NCBI RefSeq assembly: GCF_000797465.1
Contig: NZ_JSWG01000011.1
Location: 1 to 64,000, forward strand
Direction of reading: 5' to 3'
Length of the DNA: 64,000 nucleotides
From: Psychroserpens jangbogonensis
GTDB taxonomy: Bacteria > Bacteroidota > Bacteroidia > Flavobacteriales > Flavobacteriaceae
The position numbers and the translations under genes were made by a program. Below the pieces are notes generated by a model, which ran no database searches, was not told where the DNA came from, and saw nothing but the letters and a program-made list of their open reading frames with translations. Below are positions 34,779 to 44,148 of this stretch, piece after piece; position 1 is the first letter of the stretch; every line of letters begins with the position of its first letter.

Positions 34779-37097
34779 TTGGAAAAATATTTAAGCCAGC
34801 TAAATGAAGCACAATTAGCACCAACATTACAAAAAGACGGTCCAATGATTGTTATTGCTGGAGCTGGTTCTGGTAAAACTCGAGTATTGACTTATAGGAT
34901 TGCTTATTTAATGAGTCAAGGTGTAGATTCGTTTAATATTTTAGCATTAACCTTTACGAATAAAGCGGCCAAAGAAATGAAAGGCAGAATTGCTGATATC
35001 GTTGGAGATGGTGAAGCAAAAAATCTTTGGATGGGAACATTTCACTCCGTGTTTGCTAAGATTTTACGTTTTGAAGGACATCATTTAGGCTTTCCAAGTA
35101 ATTTTACAATTTACGATACACAAGATTCTCAAAAACTATTAGGCTCCATTATTAAAGAAATGGGCTTAGATAAAGATATCTATAAAACAAAACAGGTTTA
35201 CAGTAGAATTTCATCATATAAAAATAACCTAATTACCGTTAAGGCATACTTAAAAAATCCAGAACTCATTGAAGCAGATACTGCAGCAAGACGTCCACGA
35301 ATAGGTGAAATTTACAAAAACTACGTAGACCGCTGTTTTAAAGCTGGTGCGATGGATTTTGATGATTTGTTGCTAAGAACAAATGAGTTATTAACGCGTT
35401 TTCCAAATGTATTAGCTCAGTATCAAAATAAGTTTAGATATATATTAGTAGATGAGTATCAGGATACCAATCATTCACAATATCTAATTGTAAGAGCCTT
35501 GTCTGATCGTTTTCAAAATATATGTGTGGTTGGTGATGATGCGCAAAGTATTTATGCCTTCCGTGGAGCTAACATCAATAATATTTTAAACTTTCAGAAA
35601 GATTATGATGACGTTAAAGTGTTTAGGCTTGAACAAAATTATCGATCTACAAAAAACATTGTAGGAGCAGCAAACTCGGTTATAGAACATAACAAAACGA
35701 AATTGGATAAAATCGTTTGGACAGCTAACACTGAAGGTGAAAAAATAAAAGTAAATCGCTTGATGACAGATGGCGATGAAGGTCGTTTTGTAGCGAGTTC
35801 TGTTTTTGAAAATAAGATGCAACATCAGTTACCAAATAGTGATTTTGTTGTTTTGTATAGAACTAATGCACAATCTCGTGCTATTGAAGATGCACTTAGA
35901 AAACGAGATATTCCATATCGTATTTATGGTGGACTATCATTTTATCAACGAAAAGAGATTAAAGACGTCACAGCATATTTGCGATTAATATTGAATCCAG
36001 CAGATGAAGAAGCTCTAAAACGTGTTATTAATTATCCTGCTCGTGGAATAGGTCAAACAACTATAGATCGATTAGTAGTTGCAGCAAATGGCTTTGAGAA
36101 AACCATTTTTGAAGTGCTTCAGAATATTGATAAAATTGATATTAACATCAATAATGGAACAAAAAATAAACTACGAGATTTTGTAACACTTATTGAGAGT
36201 TACCAAGTTATGAATCAAACAGCAAATGCTTTTGATTTAACAGAACATGTGACTAAATCTAGTGGTTTAATTAGAGAGGTTAATAAAGATGGAACACCCG
36301 AAGGACAAGTTCGTTTAGAGAATGTTGAAGAATTATTAAACGGTATTAAAGATTTTGTTGAGGGTCAAATAGAACTTGCTGATGCAGGAGATACTTTATC
36401 AGAATTTTTAGAAGATGTTGCATTAGCAACCGATTTGGATGCAGATAAAGGCAATCCAGATCATGTGGCTTTAATGACAATTCATATGGCTAAAGGACTA
36501 GAATTTCCTTATGTCTATATTGTTGGAATGGAAGAGGATCTGTTTCCTAGTGCTATGAGCATGAATACCAGAAGCGAACTAGAAGAGGAGCGACGTTTAT
36601 TCTATGTGGCTTTAACAAGAGCAGAAAAACAAGCGTATTTAACCTATACTTTATCTCGTTATCGTTGGGGAAAATTGATAGATGCTGAACCTAGTCGTTT
36701 TATTGAAGAAATTGATGATCAATTTGTAGATGTTTTAACGCCAATAAACGAACCTCGTCAAAACCCTATGTTATCTGCGGATATTTTTGGTGATATAGAA
36801 CCCAATCGTATTCGATTTAAAAAACCAATTAAACGGAAACAAGAGGCAAAACCTGCAAAGTTTGTTGCACCTAAAAATTTGAAACCTGTTGCTAAATCTT
36901 CGGCTTCTAATGATAAAACGAATCTATTTGATGGTAAATTATCGGTTGGAAATATTGTAGAGCATACGCGTTTTGGTAAAGGTGAAGTATTAAAGATAGA
37001 AGGTAAAGGTCCTGATGTAAAAGCCGAAATTAATTTTGAAGTTGGAGGTGTAAAGAAGCTATTACTTCGTTTTGCGAAACTAGATGTTCTAGGCTAA
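34779..37097 (+). CDS. UvrD/PcrA-type ATP-dependent DNA helicase
   Basis: This 772-aa SF1A helicase has an N-terminal Q motif LNEAQLAPTL, Walker A AGAGSGKTRVL, TFTNKAAKEM, DEYQDTN, GDDAQSIYAFRGA, LEQNYRST, TIHMAKGLEFPYV and ALTRAEKQ. The C-terminal tail ends in a Tudor-like segment (VGNIVEHTRFGKGEVLKIEG) as in PcrA/UvrD. It works in nucleotide excision repair, mismatch repair or replication-transcription conflicts. The start is TTG (34779); the nearest upstream ATG (34756) is out of frame. It is divergent from the M20 gene and ends one base before the convergent CBM48 gene. Confidence 0.95.
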   Translation: MEKYLSQLNEAQLAPTLQKDGPMIVIAGAGSGKTRVLTYRIAYLMSQGVDSFNILALTFTNKAAKEMKGRIADIVGDGEAKNLWMGTFHSVFAKILRFEGHHLGFPSNFTIYDTQDSQKLLGSIIKEMGLDKDIYKTKQVYSRISSYKNNLITVKAYLKNPELIEADTAARRPRIGEIYKNYVDRCFKAGAMDFDDLLLRTNELLTRFPNVLAQYQNKFRYILVDEYQDTNHSQYLIVRALSDRFQNICVVGDDAQSIYAFRGANINNILNFQKDYDDVKVFRLEQNYRSTKNIVGAANSVIEHNKTKLDKIVWTANTEGEKIKVNRLMTDGDEGRFVASSVFENKMQHQLPNSDFVVLYRTNAQSRAIEDALRKRDIPYRIYGGLSFYQRKEIKDVTAYLRLILNPADEEALKRVINYPARGIGQTTIDRLVVAANGFEKTIFEVLQNIDKIDININNGTKNKLRDFVTLIESYQVMNQTANAFDLTEHVTKSSGLIREVNKDGTPEGQVRLENVEELLNGIKDFVEGQIELADAGDTLSEFLEDVALATDLDADKGNPDHVALMTIHMAKGLEFPYVYIVGMEEDLFPSAMSMNTRSELEEERRLFYVALTRAEKQAYLTYTLSRYRWGKLIDAEPSRFIEEIDDQFVDVLTPINEPRQNPMLSADIFGDIEPNRIRFKKPIKRKQEAKPAKFVAPKNLKPVAKSSASNDKTNLFDGKLSVGNIVEHTRFGKGEVLKIEGKGPDVKAEINFEVGGVKKLLLRFAKLDVLG

Positions 37098-38066
37098 TTA
37101 TCGTACCATAAAAACTGAATTGACATTTCCTTCATCATCATATTCTTTAACAGAATTATTTGGATCAAGAATCCAATTTCCATCTATTATAAATTTGTAA
37201 TGATGTTTGCCTGCAGGTAATGGTAATCGATATTTCCAATACCCATTATCAGTTTTAGTCATTTGGAGGTCGCTTTCATTCCAATCGTTAAAAGATCCTG
37301 ATAGAACCACACTGTTAGCTTCCTCATATCCTTTTAGAAGAAATGTAGCGTATTTCCCTACGTTTATTCGAGAGTTAAATTCACTAAATTCATTTTTTAC
37401 CTTATCAGGATTAGAAGGATCTTCCATCCATTGTCCGTCAACTATAAAACGATAATCATATTCTCCAGGTTTCATCTGAACTTTTAGTTCCCAACCATTT
37501 TCAATTTTATACATTCTAAAGAGATGCTCATTCCATTTATTGAAAGAACCAGCCACAATAACATTTTGAACATCATCATGACCTCTTAATCTAAAACGCA
37601 CATTTCCATTATCATCTGGATATGCTTTAGGGTACATTTTGAGATTGTAAACATGAAGATTTTCTCCGTTTAGATCTTTAGCGTCAACAGCATTGGGAGT
37701 ATTCTTATTTGGTTCTGCCCAATACTCATTGTTTATAATGAACTTAAATTCCCAAGTAAATTCACCTTCAAATTTACTTACAGGTTTTCTAAGTTGGTAA
37801 GTGTCTTCATCAATTTTAGTCATTTTCCAATCATACTTTGACCAATTATTGAATTCTCCAGAAACCACAACATTTTCAACTGTTAAGTCGTCAAAATTAA
37901 TTCTGTTTCCTGCTTTATCGTGTGATAAGGTTTCGTAATCTGATCGATGAAAAGTAAATACAACATCTTCATTTTCAATAGTATATCCTTTTTGATTTTG
38001 AGCAAAAGAAGAGTGTATCGTGATAACGAATAGGAGAATGATTGTATATAAAGACTTTATTGTCAT
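37098..38066 (-). CDS. Exported protein of three tandem CBM48/AMPK-type glycogen-binding-like domains
   Basis: This 322-aa protein has a signal peptide (to about SSFAQ) and then three similar ~85-residue beta modules: VVVSGEFNNWSKYDW (about 48), VIVAGSFNKWNEHLF (about 150) and VVLSGSFNDWNESDL (about 240). Each is followed by a YxYRFIVDGxWxxDP type strand pair. This is the E-set/CBM48 pattern of AMPK beta and isoamylases. No catalytic domain is attached, so it is probably a periplasmic or surface binding protein for alpha-glucan or another ligand. It overlaps the aspartyl-protease gene by 4 bp (ATGA), implying coupled translation. Confidence 0.88.
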   Translation of the reverse strand: MTIKSLYTIILLFVITIHSSFAQNQKGYTIENEDVVFTFHRSDYETLSHDKAGNRINFDDLTVENVVVSGEFNNWSKYDWKMTKIDEDTYQLRKPVSKFEGEFTWEFKFIINNEYWAEPNKNTPNAVDAKDLNGENLHVYNLKMYPKAYPDDNGNVRFRLRGHDDVQNVIVAGSFNKWNEHLFRMYKIENGWELKVQMKPGEYDYRFIVDGQWMEDPSNPDKVKNEFSEFNSRINVGKYATFLLKGYEEANSVVLSGSFNDWNESDLQMTKTDNGYWKYRLPLPAGKHHYKFIIDGNWILDPNNSVKEYDDEGNVNSVFMVR

Positions 38067-39022
38067 TGCCTGTATAATGGATTCTTTACAAAGTAAAGCT
38101 TTTCTTTTTTATAATTTATAATTGTACGTTGTTGCCTAAAAAATTCATAACCTAAAATACCATCAAGCCTAGTTCCAAAAGCTTTATTCAAATGGTTGAG
38201 GTTTGTTAAAATGGTTTGCATAGGACCAAAGTAAATAGACTCCGTCAATTTAACACGATACAATTTTCCTGCCAAAACCTCAATCTTTTTTCCGCTAGCA
38301 CCAATTAATTGCATTCGTCGCTTTGGGAAAAATTGTTTCAAAGCCTCTTTGTTAATTTTTTTATTGAGTTGATTGTATTCAGCTGCTGTATCCAGTCCAA
38401 ATTTTAATGTTTGTCCATCTACAGACGCTTCAATTACAATAGTGTGTTTTTTTAATTTGAAATCGACACTGTCAATTAGTTTTTCTAGGTAAACAGAATT
38501 GTCAAGTTTTTCTCCTTTAGCATTTACTTTAGAGAGTGTAATTTGATTAAGGTGCATGTCTATAAAGACTTCATAATTTTTTAATATATCATAACCAATA
38601 ATTCCTAAGAGATGCATTTTTTTACTGATTTCGATATGTGATAAATCAATAACATCAGAAAGCATGTTTTGAATGACTAAATCTTTTATAATAAATTCTC
38701 TTAAGCGTTTTTCTAATGGATTGTCAATAAAATCAATAACTCCAGAGGTTTGCTTTAACGCATCTAAATTAGAATTTTTGCCCTTAAAATGGTTCTTATT
38801 TAGAATTAGGGTTTCAGAACCTGTATCAATAATAAAATTCCCTTTTTGATTTAGCAGTTCTGCTTCTATAACAATAAGATGATCTATAAGCTTAAACGGA
38901 ATCCTTGTTGTGTAACTATTTAATAATTCAGCTTGTGGAAACGAAAGTATTTGGTTGCTTTCTTTATTAGAACCAAATAATGCTAACGTACTGAATAATA
39001 ATATGTAAAAGATGTTCCGCAT
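38063..39022 (-). CDS. Retropepsin-like aspartyl protease with two lobes
   Basis: This 319-aa exported protein has a signal peptide near residues 1-18. It consists of two ~140-residue retropepsin-like lobes: the first has Asp66 in NFIIDTGSETL and LGIIGYDILKNY; the second has Asp211 in KFGLDTAAEYN and LDGILGYEFFRQ. Two Asp-Thr motifs in one chain could make a pseudo-dimeric active site without another subunit. DTA in place of DTG in the second lobe is a deviation. It is coupled (4-bp overlap) to the triple CBM48 gene. Confidence 0.85.
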   Translation of the reverse strand: MRNIFYILLFSTLALFGSNKESNQILSFPQAELLNSYTTRIPFKLIDHLIVIEAELLNQKGNFIIDTGSETLILNKNHFKGKNSNLDALKQTSGVIDFIDNPLEKRLREFIIKDLVIQNMLSDVIDLSHIEISKKMHLLGIIGYDILKNYEVFIDMHLNQITLSKVNAKGEKLDNSVYLEKLIDSVDFKLKKHTIVIEASVDGQTLKFGLDTAAEYNQLNKKINKEALKQFFPKRRMQLIGASGKKIEVLAGKLYRVKLTESIYFGPMQTILTNLNHLNKAFGTRLDGILGYEFFRQQRTIINYKKEKLYFVKNPLYRQ

Positions 39023-39061
39023 ATTATATAGACGTTTTTATTAAAGAGATGTTACAGTAAT

Positions 39062-39931
39062 TTATTCTAAATGTGTTTCCGTAAACAGTTTTAATTTGGT
39101 CCATGTATCGATTAATTCTAAACCAATCCAACCATGACCAGCATCTGGATAAAGTGTAAATTCATTTACAACTCCTAATTGAGTAAGTTTTACTTCCATA
39201 TCGACACCTTGACTCACTGGAATTAAAGGATCTTGTCCACCATAAAACAAAATGGTAGGAGGAGCTGAGGCAGTCATTTGATGAAACGGACTTACGAGTT
39301 CTAAAAATTCTAAAGAAGGATCAATACCATAAACCTCAAACAATTCTTGTAGTAATGGATCTTCATTTTCTAAATATGCTGGATCAGTAAAGTTTGTTGG
39401 ACCTACAATACTACAAACCATACTCGTGTTGCTGTCTTCATCGTAAGCATAACTCCAAAGCATCGCTATATGTGCACCTGCACTTGTACCAATAAAGCCT
39501 ATATCATCTGAAATCACATACTCAGACTGATTGTTTTTTAGAAAGCTAACAATTGATGAAATATCATCGATTTGCATTGGGAAGGGCGGATTGTTTTCAG
39601 TTGCTAATCTATAATTGACATTTACTACAGCTATATCTGGAAAATCTTGAAGCATTAGATTTTTTAGTAAATCCATTTCTGATTTATCGCCAGAAGTCCA
39701 GCCACCACCATGAACCAAAATCATGATCTTTGTAGTTATAGTTCTTCCAGCTGGCAAATAGATATCCAAAACTTGATCGCCATCATTACCATAGGGAACA
39801 TTGAGTTCTTGTCTAAATTCTAAAGCCGTTTCATCTTCAAGATCATTAGGTGTAGATGAATCATCATCAGAGCAAGCAACTAAACTAATTGAAATAAAAA
39901 GAAATAGAAACGTGTATTTAATGGTCTTCAT
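39062..39931 (-). CDS. Lipoprotein alpha/beta hydrolase (esterase/lipase type)
   Basis: This 289-aa protein runs from the ATG at 39931 (the open frame extends 15 codons further upstream without a signal sequence; MKTIKYTFLFLF gives a proper lipoprotein signal with SLVACSDDD). Motifs are the oxyanion HGGGWTSGD, nucleophile elbow GTSAGAH, acid in YGGQDPLIP and His in AGHGWIG. It resembles BD-FAE/acetyl-esterase-like enzymes of Bacteroidota. It is lipid-anchored and likely surface or periplasmic. It is divergent from the YciO-like gene. Confidence 0.9.
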   Translation of the reverse strand: MKTIKYTFLFLFISISLVACSDDDSSTPNDLEDETALEFRQELNVPYGNDGDQVLDIYLPAGRTITTKIMILVHGGGWTSGDKSEMDLLKNLMLQDFPDIAVVNVNYRLATENNPPFPMQIDDISSIVSFLKNNQSEYVISDDIGFIGTSAGAHIAMLWSYAYDEDSNTSMVCSIVGPTNFTDPAYLENEDPLLQELFEVYGIDPSLEFLELVSPFHQMTASAPPTILFYGGQDPLIPVSQGVDMEVKLTQLGVVNEFTLYPDAGHGWIGLELIDTWTKLKLFTETHLE

Positions 39932-39980
39932 AATGAAATAATTAATTACTTTGTAAAGTGTAATAGCAATATACATATTT

Positions 39981-40601
39981 ATGGCTGAATTAATTCGGAT
40001 TTATGAGGAGAACCCTAACCCAAAAGAGGTTAGAAAAGTTGTTGATGTGCTTAAGCGCGGAGGATTAATTATTTATCCTACTGATACAGTTTATGGTTTA
40101 GGTTGTGATATTACAAATATCAAAGCTTTAGAGAAAATAGCGAGAATTAAAGGTGTCAAATTAGAGAAGTCTAATTTTTCATTTATTTGTCATGATTTAA
40201 GCAATTTAAGCGACTATGTAAAACAGATAGACACTACAATTTTCAAAATCTTGAAGCGTGCACTTCCAGGTCCTTATACATTTATTCTTCCTGGTTCTAA
40301 AACCTTACCACATCCTTTTAAAAAGAGAAAAACTGTTGGTATCCGAGTACCAGACAATAGTATAGCTTTAGAAATTGTACAACAACTTGGTCATCCAATT
40401 GTGTCTACCTCAATTCATGATGATGATGAAATAATAGAGTATACGACAGATCCTGAGTTGATTCTTGAAAAATGGGATAACCTTGTGGATCTTGTTATTG
40501 ATGGAGGTTATGGTGATAACGAACCATCTACAGTTATTGATTTATCTGAAGATGAGCCTATAATTATTAGAGAAGGGAAAGGAAGTTTAGAAATTTTTTA
40601 A
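39981..40601 (+). CDS. YciO-like Sua5/TsaC-fold protein
   Basis: This 206-aa protein has the YrdC fold: the opening VVDVLKRGGLIIYPTDTVYGLGCD, KRKTVGIRVPD, and the C-terminal DLVIDGGYGDNEPSTVIDLSEDEPIIIREG. It matches the YciO subfamily more than TsaC/Sua5, since it has STSIHDDDE where TsaC has an SPSANxSG-type block, and YciO also has length 206. Sua5/TsaC make threonylcarbamoyl-AMP for t6A37; activity of YciO-type proteins is less certain, so the name is kept general. It is followed by a convergent terminator. Confidence 0.9.
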   Translation: MAELIRIYEENPNPKEVRKVVDVLKRGGLIIYPTDTVYGLGCDITNIKALEKIARIKGVKLEKSNFSFICHDLSNLSDYVKQIDTTIFKILKRALPGPYTFILPGSKTLPHPFKKRKTVGIRVPDNSIALEIVQQLGHPIVSTSIHDDDEIIEYTTDPELILEKWDNLVDLVIDGGYGDNEPSTVIDLSEDEPIIIREGKGSLEIF

Positions 40602-40610
40602 GCATAAAAA

Positions 40611-40634
40611 AAGCCCAATCATTTGATTGAGCTT
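40611..40634. terminator. Convergent terminator between the YciO-like and OmpA-like genes
   Basis: AAGCCCAATCA (40611-40621) pairs with TGATTGAGCTT (40624-40634) with one mismatch and a 2-nt loop, with A-rich and T-rich flanks. Confidence 0.75.
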
Positions 40635-40654
40635 CTTTATTTATTTTCTTAGAA

Positions 40655-41512
40655 TTAATTACCAGCAGATAAGCTTTTCATTTCTTCTTCAACCATTTGG
40701 TAGAATTGATCAATTTTGGGTAATACAACGATTCTTGTACGTCTGTTTTTTGCTCTATTTTCAGCAGTATCATTTTCTACTAATGGCACATAATGACTAC
40801 GACCAGCAGCAATTAACTGTTGTGGATTCACTTTAAGTTCTTCAAGAACACGAACTACAGATGTTGCACGCTTCACACTTAAATCCCAATTATCAATTAA
40901 CACACCTTTAGAGTAAGTTTTGCTATCTGTGTGAGATTCTACCATAGCTTCAAAGTTTGGTTTGCTATTGATTACAGCAGCCACTTTAGCCAATACATCT
41001 TTTGCTTTAGTAGTTACATTATAGCTTCCACTCTTAAATAATAATTTATCAGCAATAGAAATAAATACGACACCTTTCTCAACATTAACTTCAATATCTG
41101 GATCATCGATACCAACTGCTTTTTTCAAGCTAGATACGATTGCTAAGGTTACGCTATCCTTTCTAGTCAAAGCATCTTGCAAACGCGTAATTTTAAGATC
41201 TCTTTCTTTTAAGCTTTCTAAAGACTTTTCTAGGTTTTCCGCTCCTTTTTGAGTCAAGGTCGTTAAGTTTCCTTTAGTATCAATTAAATCTAGGTTGGTT
41301 TTACGTAAATCAGATAACTGATCTTTCATTGTTTCAACACGAGCTTGTGCGGCTGCATTGTCAGATAAACAGCTATTCAATTTAACTGTTGCAGAATTCA
41401 ATAAGTCTTGAGTTTCTTTTTGCTCTTGTTCGAGTGCCATAAATTCTTTCTTAGAAACACATGAAGTCAAAATGAACATCCCAGCAACGCTTAATAGCAT
41501 TAATTTTTTCAT
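40655..41512 (-). CDS. OmpA-family lipoprotein
   Basis: This 285-aa protein has lipobox Cys18 (FILTSC), a long coiled coil (about 25-115) and a C-terminal OmpA/peptidoglycan-binding domain (about 145-265). The domain shows LLFKSGSYNVTTKAKDVL, VESHTDSKTY, DNWDLSVKRATSVVRVL and NRAKNRRTRIVV. It would link the outer membrane to peptidoglycan. The gene is monocistronic. Confidence 0.92.
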   Translation of the reverse strand: MKKLMLLSVAGMFILTSCVSKKEFMALEQEQKETQDLLNSATVKLNSCLSDNAAAQARVETMKDQLSDLRKTNLDLIDTKGNLTTLTQKGAENLEKSLESLKERDLKITRLQDALTRKDSVTLAIVSSLKKAVGIDDPDIEVNVEKGVVFISIADKLLFKSGSYNVTTKAKDVLAKVAAVINSKPNFEAMVESHTDSKTYSKGVLIDNWDLSVKRATSVVRVLEELKVNPQQLIAAGRSHYVPLVENDTAENRAKNRRTRIVVLPKIDQFYQMVEEEMKSLSAGN

Positions 41513-41613
41513 AATAAAGTTTAATAATTAGTTGTTGTTAACTTACCAAAATTAGATAAAAGAAAACATGTAAGACTCTTCTTTAACTAAACTTTTAACA
41601 GTTTTATGAACAA

Positions 41614-42594
41614 TTAATAAATAGAACGTTTTCTTATGAAGTAAGACCAGACAATAGATTTCGTTTTGTAGTAGTTTTTTTTCTTCGGAAGTTGTTTGCG
41701 TTTCTTCAAAAGATGATTTAGGTTAGCGTAAAAGCTGAAGTGCGCTTTAAAAATGGCTAGAAAATGTCCAAATTTTAAACTCAATAGAAACTTTATACCT
41801 GCAATTCCATCTAAAACTAGTCGGATAAATATAATTCCGAAAAGGAAACCATCAGCGTTTTTAGTAATAGTAAACAAGCTATTTCTAAAGTTGAGATATG
41901 TTTTCTTCGGATGTAAAGCACTTAATGTTGCGCCTCCAACATGATAAACTGTTGATGTGCCAATATATTTTGTAGAAAAACCAGCATTAAAAGCGCGCCA
42001 GCACAAATCGATTTCTTCAAAATGCGCAAAATAGGTTTCGTCAAATCCTTTTAAAGATTCAAACGTAGATTTTCTTATAAAGAAGCAAGCACCAGAAGCC
42101 CAAAAAATAGTTTTGGTATCGTCGTATTGCCCTTTGTCTTCTTCAATAGTATCAAAAATTCGACCTCTACAGAAAGGATAAGCATACTTGTCAATAAATC
42201 CACCAGCAGCTCCAGCATATTCAAAATGAGACTTCTTTTTGAAATCTAAAATTTTGGGTTGAATGATTGCCGTATTTGAGTTGGACTGAAATTCTTCTAT
42301 AATAGGAGTGAGCCAATTTTGTGTCACTTCTATATCGCTGTTAAGCAAACAAAACACATCAGCTTCAATATGTTTTAAAGCATCGTTATAGCCTTTAGCA
42401 TAACCACCATTAACTTCATTTTGAATAATATGTACTTGAGGGAATTGTTGTTTTAAGAGATTTACAGAATCATCAGTTGATGCATTATCTGCCACATAAA
42501 TATCAGCCTCTTGTGAATATGTAATAACTGAAGGTACAAACTGCTCAAGCAATTGCTTCCCATTCCAATTTAATATGACAACAGCTATTTTCAT
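41614..42594 (-). CDS. Family 2 glycosyltransferase
   Basis: This 326-aa GT-A enzyme opens MKIAVVILNWNGKQLLEQF. YVADNASTDDSVNLL and LLNSDIEVTQNW (DxD-like) give the nucleotide-sugar and metal site, and GACFFIRKSTFESLKGFDETYFAHFEEIDLCWRAF-type acceptor blocks follow. The C-terminal part (about 245-300) has hydrophobic amphipathic helices. It resembles rhamnosyltransferase-type GT2 proteins; the sugar is unknown. Its start overlaps the HsdR_N-like gene's stop by 4 bp. Confidence 0.92.
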   Translation of the reverse strand: MKIAVVILNWNGKQLLEQFVPSVITYSQEADIYVADNASTDDSVNLLKQQFPQVHIIQNEVNGGYAKGYNDALKHIEADVFCLLNSDIEVTQNWLTPIIEEFQSNSNTAIIQPKILDFKKKSHFEYAGAAGGFIDKYAYPFCRGRIFDTIEEDKGQYDDTKTIFWASGACFFIRKSTFESLKGFDETYFAHFEEIDLCWRAFNAGFSTKYIGTSTVYHVGGATLSALHPKKTYLNFRNSLFTITKNADGFLFGIIFIRLVLDGIAGIKFLLSLKFGHFLAIFKAHFSFYANLNHLLKKRKQLPKKKNYYKTKSIVWSYFIRKRSIY

Positions 42595-43034
42595 TTATAA
42601 TCAGGAATATCTTTTAAAAACTCATATCGTTCGTTTTCAAAATCCATGACACAATAATAATGATTAATTCCGTTAGTGACCATCAAGTAACTTGCATTTA
42701 AAGTTAAGTTATATCTCGCAATCTGGTCAAAAGCAGTTTGATCTATTTTAATTTTATGCGATTTACATTCGACAATAAGATGGATACTTCCGTCAGAATT
42801 AAACACTACAATATCATAACGTTTTGATAAGCCATTAACTTTGAGTTCTTTTTCAACATTAATTAAAGATTTTGGATAATTTTTATGCTGAATTAAATAC
42901 TGAACGCAGTGTTGACGTACCCATTCTTCAGGTTGTAAAATGATGAATTTTTTACGAATCTCATCGAAAATAGAAACTTTATTTTCGTTACTTTTGAAAC
43001 GGAATTCAAACTTTGGAAGGTTGAGTTCGTGCAT
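42591..43034 (-). CDS. Stand-alone HsdR_N-like PD-(D/E)xK nuclease-fold protein
   Basis: This 147-aa protein runs from the ATG at 43034 (MHELNLPKFEF); the frame is open 17 codons further upstream to 43085 but that stretch lacks family-like sequence. The core shows Lys-rich LINVEKELKVNGLSKRYDIVV with Asp, then HLIVECKSHK (ExK) and a late Gln/Tyr helix FDQIARYNLTL, the PD-(D/E)xK pattern of type I restriction HsdR N-terminal domains. No HsdM, HsdS or helicase is nearby, so it is not a restriction system. It is divergent from holA, an arrangement I recall as recurrent in Flavobacteriia. Confidence 0.85.
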   Translation of the reverse strand: MHELNLPKFEFRFKSNENKVSIFDEIRKKFIILQPEEWVRQHCVQYLIQHKNYPKSLINVEKELKVNGLSKRYDIVVFNSDGSIHLIVECKSHKIKIDQTAFDQIARYNLTLNASYLMVTNGINHYYCVMDFENERYEFLKDIPDYK

Positions 43035-43139
43035 ATAAATAAGTTCAGTTTTTTTCAAAGTTAACTTACAATACACAAATACCAAAAACCAAACGCATTT
43101 TTTGGATTTTGAATCTATAAATTTGGAATTTTACACGCA

Positions 43140-44144
43140 TTGGAAGACGTAAAGCAAATTGTTGCAGATATAAAAAAAGGTCAAATCAAACCCATTTATT
43201 TTTTAATGGGAGAGGAGCCTTATTATATTGATGCGATTTCAGATTATATTGAAAAAAATGTCCTTGCTGAAGAGGAGAAAGGTTTTAATCAAATGGTCTT
43301 GTATGGTCGTGATGTTACCATTGACGAGATTGCAAGTAATGCTAAGCGTTATCCTATGATGGCTGAACGTCAAGTGGTCATTGTAAAAGAAGCTCAAGAT
43401 TTATCGCGCACGATTGAAAAATTGGCGAGCTATGCCGAAAACCCACAACCAACAACCGTTTTAGTATTAAATTATAAATACAAAAAGATAGACAAACGTA
43501 AAGCTTTGTACAAGACATTAAAAAAGTCTGGTGTTGTTTTTGAAAGCAAGAAGCTTTATGAAAATCAAGTATCAGACTGGATTCGTCGTGTGCTTTCTGG
43601 ACAGAAATATACCATTTCGCCGAAAGCTTCACAAATGTTGGTAGAGTTTTTAGGAACTGATTTAAGTAAAATTAATAACGAATTAGAAAAGCTTAAGATT
43701 GTTCTTCCAGAAGGCACACAAATTACTCCGGAGCACATTGAAGAGAATATAGGAATAAGTAAAGATTATAATAATTTTGAATTGCGTAAAGCCGTTGGAG
43801 AGCGAAACAGTTTAAAGGTATTTAAGATTGTAAATTATTTTGCGAACAATCCAAAAGATAACCCAATGGTAGTAACGGTTTCGTTACTATTTAATTTCTT
43901 TTCTCAGTTATTGCATTTTCATGGATTGCATGATAAAAATCCGAGAAACGTAGCGTCAGCCTTAAAAATCAATCCTTATTTTGTAAATGAATATGTGACT
44001 GCAGCTCGGAATTTCCCTATGAGAAAAGTGAGCGCTGTTGTATCTATACTTCGTGAGTTTGATGTTAAAAGTAAAGGCGTTAACTCTAATGCTGTGCCTC
44101 AAGGTGATTTATTGAAAGAGCTTTTGGTTAAAATATTATGTTAA
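43140..44144 (+). CDS. holA: DNA polymerase III subunit delta
   Basis: This 334-aa clamp-loader subunit opens the sliding clamp. The N-terminal motif KPIYFLMGEEPYYIDAISDYI, the TTVLVLNYKYKKIDKRKALYK block and ELEKLKIVLPEGTQITPEHIEENIG are typical of HolA, followed by the helical collar domain. The start is TTG at 43140; there is no nearby in-frame ATG. It is divergent from the HsdR_N-like gene with 105 bp between the chosen starts. Confidence 0.93.
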   Translation: MEDVKQIVADIKKGQIKPIYFLMGEEPYYIDAISDYIEKNVLAEEEKGFNQMVLYGRDVTIDEIASNAKRYPMMAERQVVIVKEAQDLSRTIEKLASYAENPQPTTVLVLNYKYKKIDKRKALYKTLKKSGVVFESKKLYENQVSDWIRRVLSGQKYTISPKASQMLVEFLGTDLSKINNELEKLKIVLPEGTQITPEHIEENIGISKDYNNFELRKAVGERNSLKVFKIVNYFANNPKDNPMVVTVSLLFNFFSQLLHFHGLHDKNPRNVASALKINPYFVNEYVTAARNFPMRKVSAVVSILREFDVKSKGVNSNAVPQGDLLKELLVKILC

Positions 44145-44148
44145 GTAT

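Noticed and set aside
42591-43034. Type I restriction-modification system
   Set aside because: Only a stand-alone HsdR N-terminal-like domain is present; no HsdM, HsdS or helicase part nearby.
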